64,000 bases of DNA from Bemisia tabaci (taxonomy: Eukaryota > Arthropoda > Insecta > Hemiptera > Aleyrodidae). Positions 22,100 through 33,065 of this stretch are shown piece after piece. Position 1 is the first letter of the stretch. Each line of letters begins with the position of its first letter. A model generated the notes under the pieces. It worked only from the letters and a program-made list of their open reading frames with translations, had not been told where the DNA came from and did not search any database. A program made the position numbers and the translations under genes. The stretch lies in contig NC_092800.1 in the NCBI RefSeq assembly GCF_918797505.1, forward strand, positions 44,261,864-44,325,863. Reading direction: 5' to 3'.

Positions 22100-22680
22100 T
22101 CAAAAGGGACATAAACTGAAGGACAAGATCAGGAAGTAGTAGAAGAAAAAGAAAAAGAAAAAGAAAAAGAAAAAGAAAAAGAAGAAGAAGAAGAAGAAGA
22201 AGAAGAAGAACGACAACAAGCAGAAGAAGAAGAAAGGAGGAAAAGGAGGAGAATAAAGAGAAGAGAAGGACGAGGAAGAAGAAAGTAAGAGGGAGGACAT
22301 GAAGAGGAGGCGGAAGAGAAGAATGATAAAAAGACGAAAAGGAGGCAGAAGTGACTTTTTTCAGCCTCTTTTTCTACCCACTGTTCTTTTTCAGCGAATT
22401 TTTCTTGATTTTCTCCTACCTTTTTCCTCCTCTACTCTGCCATTTTCATCTTTTTCTCTCTCTTTCATCTTCATCTTTTTCTCTAAATCTTGTTGTCATC
22501 GTTGTCGTTCTTCCTCTCCTCTTCCACCCAAATTTGAAAATAATTCATGTCATTCTCATTTTCGTCTCCCTCTCCCTATACCTATTTTTAATTTTCTCCT
22601 TTCCTCTCCTCTCCTTTTCCACCTCTTCTTTTTTTCATCCCCGTCTTCTGATCGCTAATGGATTCTCACTTGCATTATTC
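22100..22680. repeat. Purine block facing pyrimidine block
   Basis: A microsatellite of AAAAG and GAA units (22143-22212) heads about 220 bp of purine-rich DNA, followed from about 22360 by about 280 bp of pyrimidine-rich DNA. The halves could form a long imperfect hairpin. Comparable to 20840-21110, 27665-27910 and 60500-60840. The Phe/Ser-rich frames are artefacts. Confidence 0.75.
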
Positions 22681-22689
22681 CAGATGTCC

Positions 22690-23698
22690 TTCGAAGACTA
22701 GGGTGAATCATCCATGGAAGAATCCCTTCACATTGATCTTTAATTTGAAATTGAAGGGGATGGAGATCACGTCATATGTGCATCATAAGTGCAGTTTTTG
22801 AAAAAATGGATAATAATGTTTTCAACTAACATAAGACTAGACCTAAAATATTTTCTGTGACAGACTCAATCCTAAAAGCTAATTTTAAAGCGAGCTTTTT
22901 TTGAAGAGTGATGTTGAACTATCATAGGAATTCTGCCATAAGGTTCCATGTGATTTTGAACCTTTAAACACGTATTTCTCAAAACAGCGAAAATTGCACT
23001 TATTCGTCGCATCCACCAAGCCCTCGATTGAGATCCCTGTCAGAAACTGTTAAGTTCGGCAATCCCGCGCTGCAGCTATTCGCACGTATTGATGGAGCGA
23101 AAAAGCTGTCCTCGCTAAGTCGAAAGTAAATACGCTTCAAACATTATTTTTTTACGCCCCCCCCCCCCCCGTCAGCAACCTGCAAGCGAACTGCCAAGCC
23201 AGCACCCGCTCTCCTAAGCCAGAACCGCGTACCTCCAATGGGAACCCTATGGAAGATAAGTCGTTTTTGCCGAGGAGGCGCAGCTCCCGACCTCCCCGGG
23301 CCACAGGTTCCGTCTTAATTTAAAACAAATAATTTGCCTCTCCATTCAACTGCAACAAATCGGTTTAAAATTCCTCGCGATCTTCGTCTTTCCCTCCGTT
23401 TTTTTCCCATACAACCCTACGCTGAATGCTCCGAGCACTGAAAGACTGAGACTAATGCTGACATTGCACTGAGTATCGTCCGGGTTTTGCTTCATTTCAA
23501 AAGGCTTCGCCTTTTGCATAGAATTGCCCCTTTCCTTTTTTTCCTTGCCCACACAAAATTTTTTTTTTTTATTTTTTTATTTTCTTCATTACTTTTCTGC
23601 AATCGCAAGTCCAATAATCTTCCGTGGAGTAAAACATGAAAATAATATTAAATCTGTTCTTAAGGATCGTCCGTGTCGATGGTCAAATCGTCGTTTCC
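22690..23698. other. No gene seen; short poly-C
   Basis: A C run at about 23156-23170, otherwise mixed noncoding sequence. The stretch near 22960-23035 (AAACACGTATTTCTCAA, then CTTATTCGTCGC) resembles 15960-16020, suggesting an old dispersed repeat. Confidence 0.45.
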
Positions 23699-23940
23699 CC
23701 CACGAAAAAACGTAACTACATTTCGGTGTTGTCAAATTTCCTCTCGCAAATTGTATATTAATTAGGACAATGTTAGATGTTTTCTGACTGAAATTTTACT
23801 GATTTTTCCTTAGATTTCGCGCAAAATTTTGAAAAACTTTGGATAAAACCGCACAGGTACATTATTGTAAAATGAATCAATTGTTTGAGTCAATTTGGCA
23901 ACCTTAGATTGGAGTTACGTTTCTTCGTCGGGAGACGACG
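23699..23940. mobile_element. MITE-like inverted repeat related to family B
   Basis: Arms ACGAAAAAACGTAACT...TGTCAAATTTCCTC and GTCAATTTGGCAACC...AGTTACGTTTCTTCGTC pair. The TGCCAAATTTCC core is shared with family B, but the terminal sequence differs, so it may be a separate subfamily. Confidence 0.65.
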
Positions 23941-24204
23941 AAATATGTGATACCACGTATCTTCGTTTGCAACATTGCAGACTCCTGTTATACAATATGC
24001 ATTGCAGAGCAAGTCACCATAATTTCTCGGAATAAAGCGGTAAATTTGGCAAAATGCCGAAAAAAAGTGTTACGTAATTTAGGGACGGCCCCAGAGTAGG
24101 TTTAAAATTCGCTTAATTTTATCTTTAAATCGGGAACGGAGTATTGCAATTTTTAAGAGTGCACATGTTCATACTTTACCTAGGATTTAAATACTCGTGT
24201 AAAT

Positions 24205-24745
24205 CGCCTGGACAAAAATGGCGATAAGCTGCGTTTCAAATACATAGGAATTCTAGACCGGCTAAGAAGCTACAGCAAATCTTATAGCTGGCTGTAGAAT
24301 GCGGAGAAAATCATACGGCCGGCTATACGAAGCGATAAGAAATTATGCAGCCGGCTATAGTTCCTATCGCCGGGCTTTACACTTTATCGCCCGACTGTTG
24401 CTTGTTTCGCCATCGATTATAAAAGGCTATAAGAAATTGTGTCAAATTCGTTGTGCTTTGAAAATCATATAAGTTTGATACGGAATCACCTTAATATTTA
24501 CAAAACACACCTTATATTTTCCTTCTAATACATATTTTTTCTCATCAATTAAAATGAGAATAATCCATACAGGATGTGCAACATTTCAAAGTCATGAGTT
24601 GAATAACGCTGACTCTGCCAGATTAAATATTAGAGCTAACTCAACTTGGAGCGGCGACGCACTGGCGCCTTGACAAACTAATAGGGATACTTCACGCATT
24701 GCGCAACGTGAGTATCCGATAGGAATTGTAGGCGCCAATGCGCCG
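24205..24745 (-). repeat. Dispersed repeat H, inverted copy 2
   Basis: Reverse complement of 9150-9716: the GCCGGCTATA-type motifs come first, then GATACGGAATCACCTTAATA, AGAATAATCCATACAGGATG and the GGCGCC hairpin at 24650-24745. Confidence 0.8.
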
Positions 24746-24966
24746 TGGGCATGTGACAAGAGCCTTGCGGACAGGGCGCATGAGTTAAAAACTGACGATC
24801 TAGTCGTCGTCGTCGTGTCGTCGTGTCGCGCCTCCTCATACCCGGTCCTCACCGCTGACGTCACCAGCGCTTTCAAAGTCCCATTCATTCTTATGGCCCG
24901 AGCACTAACGAGCACACCCCTTCTTTCCACTTGCACATAGTTCCATTTCGCATAAATACGTCCAAT
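24746..24966 (-). mobile_element. Family C long form, inverted and truncated
   Basis: Reverse copy of the inside and one end of 585-952: GACGTCAC, CTTATGGCC, GAGCACACCCC, then CTTTCCACTTGCACATAGTT and the terminus ACGTCC followed by AATT. The other terminus is not found; it joins repeat H instead. A CGTCGTCGTCGT patch lies at about 24800-24830. Confidence 0.65.
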
Positions 24967-25289
24967 TTAAAGTCAGATAAGGCGTCTGCCTCGCTCTCTT
25001 CAAAGCTCAAACCAGCGAGGAGCAGAGACTTCCATCCTGAAGAACACAAAGTCTCGAGTCTTCGAAGCTCGAGACACACGCCCGAAAGCCAAAGGGTACT
25101 TTAAATTGGTCACCCTTCCCTGATTACTGTCCCCGTTTAATTAACGAGCCCCCCTTCCGAGGAGCCGCGGGGGGGGGGGGCAAAAGAAACAAACCCAATA
25201 AGAGAATGGAAATTACTGCCAGTCAAACGAGGCAGCAAATAATCCGAGAGCCGCGCACAAAGGATACCTTTATTACTCGAGCACCGCCG
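24967..25289. other. No gene seen
   Basis: Noncoding with a short G run at about 25168-25180. Confidence 0.5.
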
Positions 25290-25405
25290 TCTTGGGACGT
25301 AAGAGCGTATCTCGATTTCCGCGTGGTCCCCGCTTCACATGTAAACCTATACTTTCTGCAGCTCATACGGGAATTGCGGTTACGGCGTTACGTCAGGAAA
25401 ACGAG
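25290..25405. mobile_element. Family D palindromic element, diverged
   Basis: GGGACGTAAGAGCGTATCTC pairs with the GGCGTTACGTCAG end; the loop region matches other family D copies only weakly. Confidence 0.55.
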
Positions 25406-25747
25406 GTTTTGACGTTTGATCGCGCCGCGAATTAATAGGACTCCCGGTCTTGAGGAGCGATTTTAATTTCGAAGAATCACTCTTTCATAAAGTCCAACGT
25501 GCATAATAATCTTGAGTGCTTATTGACATCGCCCCCCGCCCCCCCGCTCTCCCGTGTGGCTTGTCAGGAGTCGTCAGTTTGCTCTGCCCCCCCCCCACCC
25601 CTCCTACACCAGGTGAAATTGCATTCTGCGATTTGCGCTTTTAATCAAGCGTCAACCAGCGATGAAGGGGGTAGGTTCCTTCTGGGTAATACTTTATTGC
25701 TCGGAATCCCGCTCAAAGAGGTCGTGAATTTTACCCGCGGCTGAACA
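25406..25747. other. No gene seen; C-rich patches
   Basis: C-rich runs at 25530-25600 give proline-rich chance frames. Confidence 0.5.
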
Positions 25748-25971
25748 CTGCCGTGTTAAGGAAGTGCGCCGTATGGACCTTCAGACACCGCTTAATAATT
25801 TTGATAAAAGACGATTTTTGGCGCAGCTTGTTTCAGTTTTTCAAAGAGGTTTGCAATTTACTAAAAAATTTCTAGGAAAAATATTTATAACTTCCCTCAC
25901 AAATACGCATTCATTCGAGAGGAATTTGGCAACGTTCGAATACTCATGTAACTTTTTCCTTAGCGCGGCAG
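25748..25971. mobile_element. Family B MITE (224 bp)
   Basis: CTGCCGTGTTAAGGAAGTGC and CCTTAGCGCGGCAG termini; flanks AACA and AATA differ at one base. The left arm has a small deletion in the TTGCCAAATTTCC region. Confidence 0.8.
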
Positions 25972-26470
25972 AATAACGTATGTTTCACAGAGGAAATGAA
26001 GCCAACTGAAATGACTTTTAAGTGGAATTGCATGAATGTCACTTTGAGCATCTCAGGAATCGTCCTTTCCGAGTCAAAAGAGCGTTTTATCCCAAGATTC
26101 TCCAACGGTTAATTTTATAAAGCGGCAAATCAATAAGTCAGTTTTGTAATGCATGAAATATTTAATTCATTTAAATGATGAAAATTAAAATTTGTACAGA
26201 ATTACATAATTCTGTTCTGGTGAAGTCTTTTATTACTCTTAGATTTTCATGTTGTTTCTCTTCTTAATTGAAGCATTTACCAATTTTTATCTCTATAAAA
26301 TCATTGATTTCACATTAGACTCCTCTCAAAAGTACGCATTAACAGTGGAGATCTGAAACACCGCAAACGTGAAGTGCCCTACCTGCATCCAACACCTTAA
26401 TTTTCAAATACTTCAGGAATATCCGTGGTTTTATCGGAACGGAGACGTAAGAAATAACGAGATGAGATCA
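25972..26470. other. No gene seen
   Basis: AT-rich intron sequence. Confidence 0.5.
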
Positions 26471-26723
26471 CTGCCGTGCTAAGGAAGAACGCCGTATGAA
26501 CATTCGAGAGTTGCCAAATTTCCCCGGATAAAACATGTATTTTTGACGAAATTTCAGCATATTTTTCCTTGAAATGTTCAGATATTTTAGATTGAATTGC
26601 GAACGAAATATTCTGAAAAACCGGGGAAAAAATATTTACAATTTCCCCAATGAATTCGTATTTTATGAGAAGAAATTTGGCAACTCCTGGAGGTTCATAC
26701 GGCGTTTTTCCTTAGCACGGTAG
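26471..26723. mobile_element. Family B MITE (253 bp), ATCA target duplication
   Basis: The best-preserved family B copy. CTGCCGTGCTAAGGAAGAAC pairs with GTTTTTCCTTAGCACGGTAG. Flanked by ATCA at 26467-26470 and 26724-26727. The only internal similarity to other copies is the TTGCCAAATTTCC arm motif and an AT-rich centre. Confidence 0.9.
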
Positions 26724-27148
26724 ATCACCAGTCGCAGTCGCCCCGCGACCAGTAACAAGGGTCGGGACCCCACGTTCCTCCAGTCCTGCGGCTTTCCGTC
26801 ATTCGGGGTGTGGGCTTCGATTACAGCGAAGGGCATGTTAGCATTGGGATCCCCGGGGGGGGGGGGCGAAAGAGGAGGGGGGGCGAAAAATGCAGATGAA
26901 GGAGAAAGAGGTTGAGGTTGTGGGGTTCGTCGCGCCCTTTGCGGTTGCGGCCGCCGAAAGCCCCGATACATCCGATACCATAAACAATGGATTTAATGGA
27001 CCGCACTAACCCGTAAATAACTCTTTCCTCGCCCACGCAGTTGCCGTTTCTAGCGCTGCGCCTCCGTAAGTGGGGACTTACGTGTGGATACAATTTATTT
27101 TAGAGGCCCTCCACTAACAATCTGGCCTCACTAACAACGAGCACTATA
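26724..27148. other. No gene seen; GC-rich patch
   Basis: G run at about 26855-26868 and CG-rich surroundings. Frames of 90-102 codons on the minus strand are low complexity. Confidence 0.5.
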
Positions 27149-27410
27149 ATTGGATTGCATTTTGCAAAAAGGAACCACTAGCATTGCAATGTTGCTAAGA
27201 TTGTGCAACTTCTTTTGTCTTGGAGGAAAAACCCGATTATCCATTAATAGTTTCTATTTTACTCGCTAAAACTGTAAATTTAAGACAAAAATTACCATCT
27301 AAATTTCATAGTTTTTCACGATTTCCGCAATTTTATTGCAAAAGATGAAGTTGCACAATCTTAGCATCATTGCAATGCTAGTGGTTTCTTTTTGTAAAAT
27401 GCAATCCAAT
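27149..27410. mobile_element. Family F MITE
   Basis: ATTGGATTGCATTTTGCAAA and its inverted partner at the right end (TGTAAAATGCAATCCAAT). Internal arms AAGATTGTGCAACTTC and AAGTTGCACAATCTTA pair. Confidence 0.85.
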
Positions 27411-27664
27411 TGAATCAGTGAGATCGAAAACACACCAACTCGGTAACTCGACAATGCGCAACTTTCATTAAAGACGGTCAATTTTTATAAAGGTTATTGA
27501 AGTTAGCGCCACTGTTCCAACTTGGACCTTTAAAATGTCCGTAAGTGCTTGTCTTTCGGCACCAAAAATCTCTTTCTTAGACTAATTTCTTCATTTACTG
27601 TTCGGTTTCGTGTGTGTCTTGATTCTTTTCATTTTTCGAGTTGGTATGTTTTCGTTCTCACTAA

Positions 27665-28360
27665 TTCAAATATAAGAGGAATGAAAAGGAGGAGAGGAAA
27701 ATAATAAGAAGAAAGGAGAAATTACAGTAACAAAAAGATAAGGAGAAGGCAGAAGAGAGGAAGAAGAGGAGATATGATTGAAAAATTGAGAAAATGAAGA
27801 AAAAGCGGAAGAATTCTCTTCTATTCTCTGACAAATCGGAAAAGAACAAAACGAGAATTTGTCTCGTCGTTTTCTCTCCCCGTTTACTACTCCCTCTTCT
27901 TCCCCTTTTTCTTCTCTTCTTTTTGTCATCGTCTTGAGATGCAGAAGTCGCATACTTGACCGCACAAGAGAGCCGAGTCGGTCAAACTGTCAAACGGTGT
28001 TGAACGCGCAATGCATGAAGTATTCCTCCGAGGCGCTAGTATGCATTTGGCGTAATGCGCGAAGTATTCCTCTAGTCTTGTAGGCGCTTATATGCGTAAC
28101 GCGCCGACCACACTGTGTAGTGCGCGATTAATTAAATTCGCGGAGTCAGCGTTTTCCAACTTGTTACTACGATTAAGTATTTGCAGTGCGAATACTCTTG
28201 TATACACGTATAATTGAATACAGTGATATCGTTAACACGACGAAATCGCGTATATCCCTCAACGGGGCATTTCGGTGGGGACGGAGCGCGAGATTTTCAC
28301 GAGAGGTTTTTTTGCGGGGAACCTCGAGGCACGCCGGAGTCAAAGCCGCGAGGAAGAACC
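27665..28360 (+). repeat. Dispersed repeat with purine/pyrimidine hairpin, copy 2
   Basis: Direct copy of 20840-21560 in the same order. It lacks the poly-G tail and has a short unrelated stretch at about 28180-28230. The flanking CACCAAAAATCTTTTTCTTA (28363) also occurs just before it at 27560, so the unit may sit inside a short direct repeat. Confidence 0.8.
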
Positions 28361-29862
28361 GCACCAAAAATCTTTTTCTTAGACTAATTTCTTCATCTAC
28401 TGTGCAGTTTTGTGTGTGTCTTGACTATTTTAATTTTTCCGAGTTGGTGTGTTTTCGTTCTCACTGATTCAATTCCGTGAGGTACAAGTTTTACTCTGAG
28501 GTTAACGCTATTTTTCGCCTGATGATGGCTGGTGAGCAACTTGATGAGCATGAAATCACATGAAATCCCCCAAATAATGATTAATGAAAGTCGGTCAGAG
28601 CGCTTTGCTTGGTGAGGTTTTGCAAATTAGCTTACAAGTGCTGAACCTATGGGTCACCAAACCTTGTGTTTTTCCGTCAATATTCTGAAAGTACTAGGTG
28701 AGTAGATTACGTGAAGCTTCATTACGTATTTTTAGGGCTAAAATCCCAGACAAGCCCGATTTTAAAAAGTTCAAAAACTCGAAGGAATTTCAAACGAGCC
28801 AAAATTGCGGGGACACGATGGCAGTGAAATACTGCGGCAGTCAAATCGCTATCTCGGATTTTTACATTAAAATCGAAATTTTTAATATAACTTTAAATTT
28901 TTAGGTATTAAATTATTTACTGTATTAAATTACGGTAATATTTTTTTTTTTAATCAATCTTCCTAGAGAAGACCTGCTTCCGCTGTCTCCCTAGTTACAA
29001 TCGTACCATTTTCATTATAATTTTGATAAAACATTTCTCGTGCAGGCCCTAGAAAAGTAATCTTTATCCGAGAGGTAAAAATGACGGTCGAAACTTGGCA
29101 ACGTTCCGGACAAAGTTGATCAAACGGAAAACTACCTTCCCGGCCTCTACAAGTTTACTTATGCACAATGACATGACCGCGTGATATATTTTATTTCTCT
29201 TTTTTATTTTTATTACCTCTGGATTACCTAACCCTTTGCCTTTGCTCTCTGCCGCTTGGAGGACGGGATTTTTTTTCTCACGCATAAACTCCGCACTTTC
29301 AGACCGTCTACCCTCCTCTGTCTAATTTATTGTGAGGAGCCGCGATTTTTACAGGCTGTTGTTCACAAAAGTTGCCTTTCATAACAGATGATTTCTATAA
29401 AAGTTTGCCTCTACCAAAGGCCTTTATAGCAGCCGTAAAAACTATCCTTCGAGCATTCCTCCCATGATACTGTGCAGCCTTAATTATGTTAAAAATTGAA
29501 AATTAAGTTTGGTTGAAAAGCGGCGCGGTGGTAGTATTGGTCGGTCTTCCCGTGGTTCATGTTTCTGATCAGTCAATCGCTGTTCTGGTTGAAACAGACA
29601 TTAAAACCCCACTTTCACTTAAATTTACATTTCAAGACATTTGGTGCAGTAAGACAAGAAGGGAAAAATAAAATAAGATATGAACCGTATCCCCGCTAGA
29701 ATTGGTTCATGTTGCGTTAAATCCTAAATGACTGATTCTTTTTTTCCACACAAACGACTAACAAGGGTCGAAATGACATGTATTTACATATTATTGGTTT
29801 GACGTACTCCATTCTTTTTTATGGGTTTGAAAGCATCATCGCATAAGTAAGTAGTAAGTAAA
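28361..29862. other. No gene seen
   Basis: About 1.5 kb of AT-rich intron. It begins with a repeat of the 27560-27650 segment (CTTAGACTAATTTCTTCAT, GTGTGTCTTGA). No coding signal. Confidence 0.5.
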
Positions 29863-29952
29863 TATTAAAACTTTTGAATTTTTTTTAAAAAAAACTCATG
29901 CTTTCACTTACTGATACCGTGATTTTTTTTAAATTTTTCAAAAGTTTTAATA
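29863..29952. repeat. AT-rich hairpin
   Basis: TATTAAAACTTTTGAATTTT pairs with AAATTTTTCAAAAGTTTTAA around a short centre. Confidence 0.7.
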
Positions 29953-30715
29953 CAACAGCTTTTATTGTTTATATAAACTTCGATCGTTTTATTAAAACAA
30001 CAAGTAAATAGTAAGTATAATTGTGAAATTATTATTCTTTAAATCCTTTGAGGGTTTCATATTATCAGTTCTGTACAAGATTTCTACACCTTGTACCCCC
30101 TCCCCCACCCTCGCCCCCCGTGTTAATTATTTAGCCTCTTATTTCAAAAGGTATATTTCTTCTTTTGATGCAGAAATGATTTATTTTTGATCAATTTTGT
30201 GCTTAATGTATTGTTTTAGTAAAACTGATATGCAGGACCTATTAAAAATAGTCGATTCCAACCATAGTTTTTTCCTCAGGGTGGCAGTGTGCGCATCTTA
30301 AACAAATGGTCCGATTCCCAAATGTGAACCATTTTTTGAGTACATGGAAATTGATCTGACACAATACTTCGACAACCGCGCCAAAGAAGGTTATTCATAC
30401 AGTCGTGTACCAGGAAGAATCCCCTTAATGTGCACCCCGATGTTTGCCCGGAGGGTTGATGATACCCGGTAATTAATTATCAACATTCTCAGCCGCGGGC
30501 CTTGAAATTTAATCACTCACTCGTGGAAAATACTCATCACCATTGAAAAGTGAGCCGCTCCTTTTAATCTCCGCTAAATCTTCATTATCTTCTTCCTAGC
30601 GAAATTCTCGCTTTCATCCGATTCTCCTCTATCACCTGGGTCTTGCCTCCGTGCGTTACTTTGAGCGGCGCGGCGCACAACGGAGCAAACGGGCCGAAGA
30701 GATCGGACACGACGG
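29953..30715. other. No gene seen
   Basis: Intron sequence with a C-rich patch at about 30095-30120 and a family B-like right end (TTTCCTCAGGGTGGCAGTG) at 30270-30290. Confidence 0.5.
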
Positions 30716-30967
30716 CGGGCACTAAGGAAAAACGCCGTATGAACCTTCAGGCGTTGCCAAATTTCCTTTTATATAACGTGAATTCCCTGGTAAATTTATG
30801 AATATTTCCCTCCCAATTTTTCGGATAGTTTATAGTTCACAATTTTACCTAAAGATTCTGAAACTTTAAAGGAAAAATATTCATAACTTTCCTGAAACAT
30901 GAACATTTTATCAAAGGAAATTTGGCAACTCTCGAATTTTCATACGGCGTTCTTCCTTAGCACGGCA
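30716..30967. mobile_element. Family B MITE, left tip damaged
   Basis: ACTAAGGAAAAACGCCGTAT and GTTCTTCCTTAGCACGGCAG. The first few bases of the left end differ from consensus, so no target duplication can be read. Confidence 0.8.
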
Positions 30968-31173
30968 GTGCTGGACGTTTCCGAGCACTTTGTTTTGAAA
31001 TTGTTAAAACAAATGAATACTTGGCAACGTTGTTCTTGCCTCACTGTCGTCTGATATGTTTACCAGATTTACTTTGCCTGTAGCCTTTAAGTGCGCAAAA
31101 ATAATTGGAGATTCTCGCATTTCCCTAATTCTAAACAACGGTAATTGACTGTGAAATGACGCTGAATTACTTC

Positions 31174-31668
31174 AACGATCAATCCTTCACCACGACTTCA
31201 AATGGTGAAACATCGATAATCTATCATTGACACTTCGCCACTGATTTTGACCAGCCGAGGAAGAAACGCCTTCATTCCTGACTGATACCGTGCAACACTC
31301 ACAAGTTTGAATAGTTGTATCCAGACATGTATCAGTTCAACTCTCAGTAAGTCTCATGAAGCTCTTAGCAAGCCGTTATACTAATGAAACTGGTAATGTT
31401 CTGTTCTCATAAGGTAGGTTGTGTCAGGCCGATATACTGTGTCCAGTGAAACATCAATTTAATGGGCTTGCTAAGAGTTTCATTAGAATTTCAGAGAGTT
31501 GCACTGATACATGTCTGGATACGACTATTTGAACTTCTGAGTGTTGCACGGTATCAGTCGGAAATGAAGGCGTTTCTTCCTCGGCTGGTGAAATTCGGTG
31601 GCGAAGTGTCAATGGTGATTATGGATGTTTCACCATTTGAAGTCGTGTTAAAGGATCGATCGTTAAAG
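31174..31668. mobile_element. Palindromic foldback carrying core module on both arms
   Basis: Arms of about 210 bp: ACGATCAATCCTTCACCACG, AAACGCCTTCATTCCTGACT and AAGCTCTTAGCAAGCC on the left each meet their complement on the right, around a centre near 31421. Outer parts are shared with 17690-18230. Two overlapping frames (86 and 64 codons) on opposite strands are products of the palindrome. Confidence 0.8.
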
Positions 31669-31854
31669 TGTGCGTTGCGAATACACTGTTTGTCGATTCC
31701 TCTCCATAGGTTTAAATGGTAGATCAACCGACTTTTCGCAGGACACACAAAACCACGTATCTCCGTTACCGTGTTTCAAAATTTCCGATCCTACTATATT
31801 TTTTCGAAGAGAAACACATCAACTTTAGAAGTTGAGATTCATATTTTTTTTTTA

Positions 31855-31988
31855 CTTAAACTTAACGATAGCAAAATACGCTTTTTAACTTAAAAAACTG
31901 ACTTGCAGTTAAATCAAACTTTAAAAAAAACCGTTGACAAGAAACGACGCTTTTAGTCAAAATATCTCAAGAAAATTGTATTTCAGTG
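31855..31988 (+). repeat. Dispersed repeat J, copy 2
   Basis: Homologue of 19258-19430, sharing TTGACAAGAAACGACG and the end TTTCAGTG. Confidence 0.55.
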
Positions 31989-32199
31989 TAGTTTATTTTT
32001 TCGACAAGAAACAAGCCAACTTAATAGCTTGAGATTTTTATAAAATATTCTGCTGATGGAGACGAGAAATCAATGAAGTTTTCAATGATTTACGTTGACT
32101 AGTTATTCAAGGGAGCTATGGAATATGACAGCAAGTCTGCAACGTCGCAAACGGAGATCTGTGGTTTCGCACTTCGGTCAACGATTTCTAGATTTAGCA

Positions 32200-32325
32200 A
32201 AAAATTTCAATTAATAAGGTTTGATTGAAACAACACCATTTTAATTTGTAAAGAATGAAAACCAAGGTGTTGTAATTAATAAATATTCTTTACAACACCT
32301 TGGTTTTTATTCAAATTTACAAAAA
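32200..32325. repeat. Hairpin around AACCAAGGTGTTGTAA
   Basis: GAAAACCAAGGTGTTGTAA and TTACAACACCTTGGTTTTTA are exact partners separated by about 15 AT-rich bases; outer bases (AAATTTC) pair weakly. Confidence 0.8.
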
Positions 32326-32526
32326 ATTTCATGTCTGAGCTTACCAAAAAAGTCATTCCTCTGTGCGGCGCGGCGCGGCGGAAGGAGTATGCTAACACGA
32401 AAGCCCCTCGATGTTTGTTTAGCAAAGGAATTTCCTGTGAAGTCAGAGAGGATGCGCAATCAATCGGCGCCAGCTTTTTCTCCTCGCAAATATAGAGAAT
32501 TTCAATTTAACTTTCTTGGAAATACT

Positions 32527-32646
32527 CCCGCTTCTCTGACGTTAGGGTGTACCTCAAGTTCCACTTGATCCTTGTTCTACGTATGAATCCATGCTTTCGG
32601 GGGCTCATGCGGAAATCATTGTACGCTCTTACGTCAAATGAGCTAC
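32527..32646. mobile_element. Family D palindromic element
   Basis: TGACGTTAGGGTGTACCTCA pairs with the TGTACGCTCTTACGTCA arm; GGGGGCTCATGCGGAAAT lies near the loop. Matches 4952-5086. Confidence 0.7.
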
Positions 32647-32812
32647 GATACGAGCTGCACAACGGTGCCGGGTGCCGTGTTACCGAAAAGAGCAACATCC
32701 AATATATCTATACTGTAAGCTCTCAAGCCTCTCAAATTTTCATATCTGATAACGCTTAGCTCTAGCGTTCAACGAGGCCGATCCATGATTGTTGAGGTTA
32801 TCGACAGGAGAC

Positions 32813-33065
32813 CGACGGTGCAAGTCGGCAATCACATAACTCGTTTGCGGTGTCTGAAAATCTCCGCAACTATGTTATTTTTTTAAAGGAGAACAAATGG
32901 ACATGATTCCTTGAAGTTTTTGCAGAATTTTCCTCGCACATAGAAGAAAAATCACGGCAGTTTTAAAGAATTACCGTTGAGTAGTTTTCCGTTTAAAAAA
33001 TAAAGTATGACAGGAAGTCTGCGACGTCGCAAACCGAGTTATGTGATTGCCGACTTTCACCGTCG
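32813..33065. mobile_element. Family E MITE (253 bp), AGAC target duplication
   Basis: Same length as 1453-1705 and inverted relative to it. Ends CGACGGTGCAAGTCGGCAAT and TTGCCGACTTTCACCGTCG. Flanked by AGAC at 32809-32812 and 33066-33069. Confidence 0.9.

Noticed and set aside
22100..22701. Phe/Ser-rich frames resembling membrane proteins
   Set aside because: Translations of purine/pyrimidine simple sequence on both strands.
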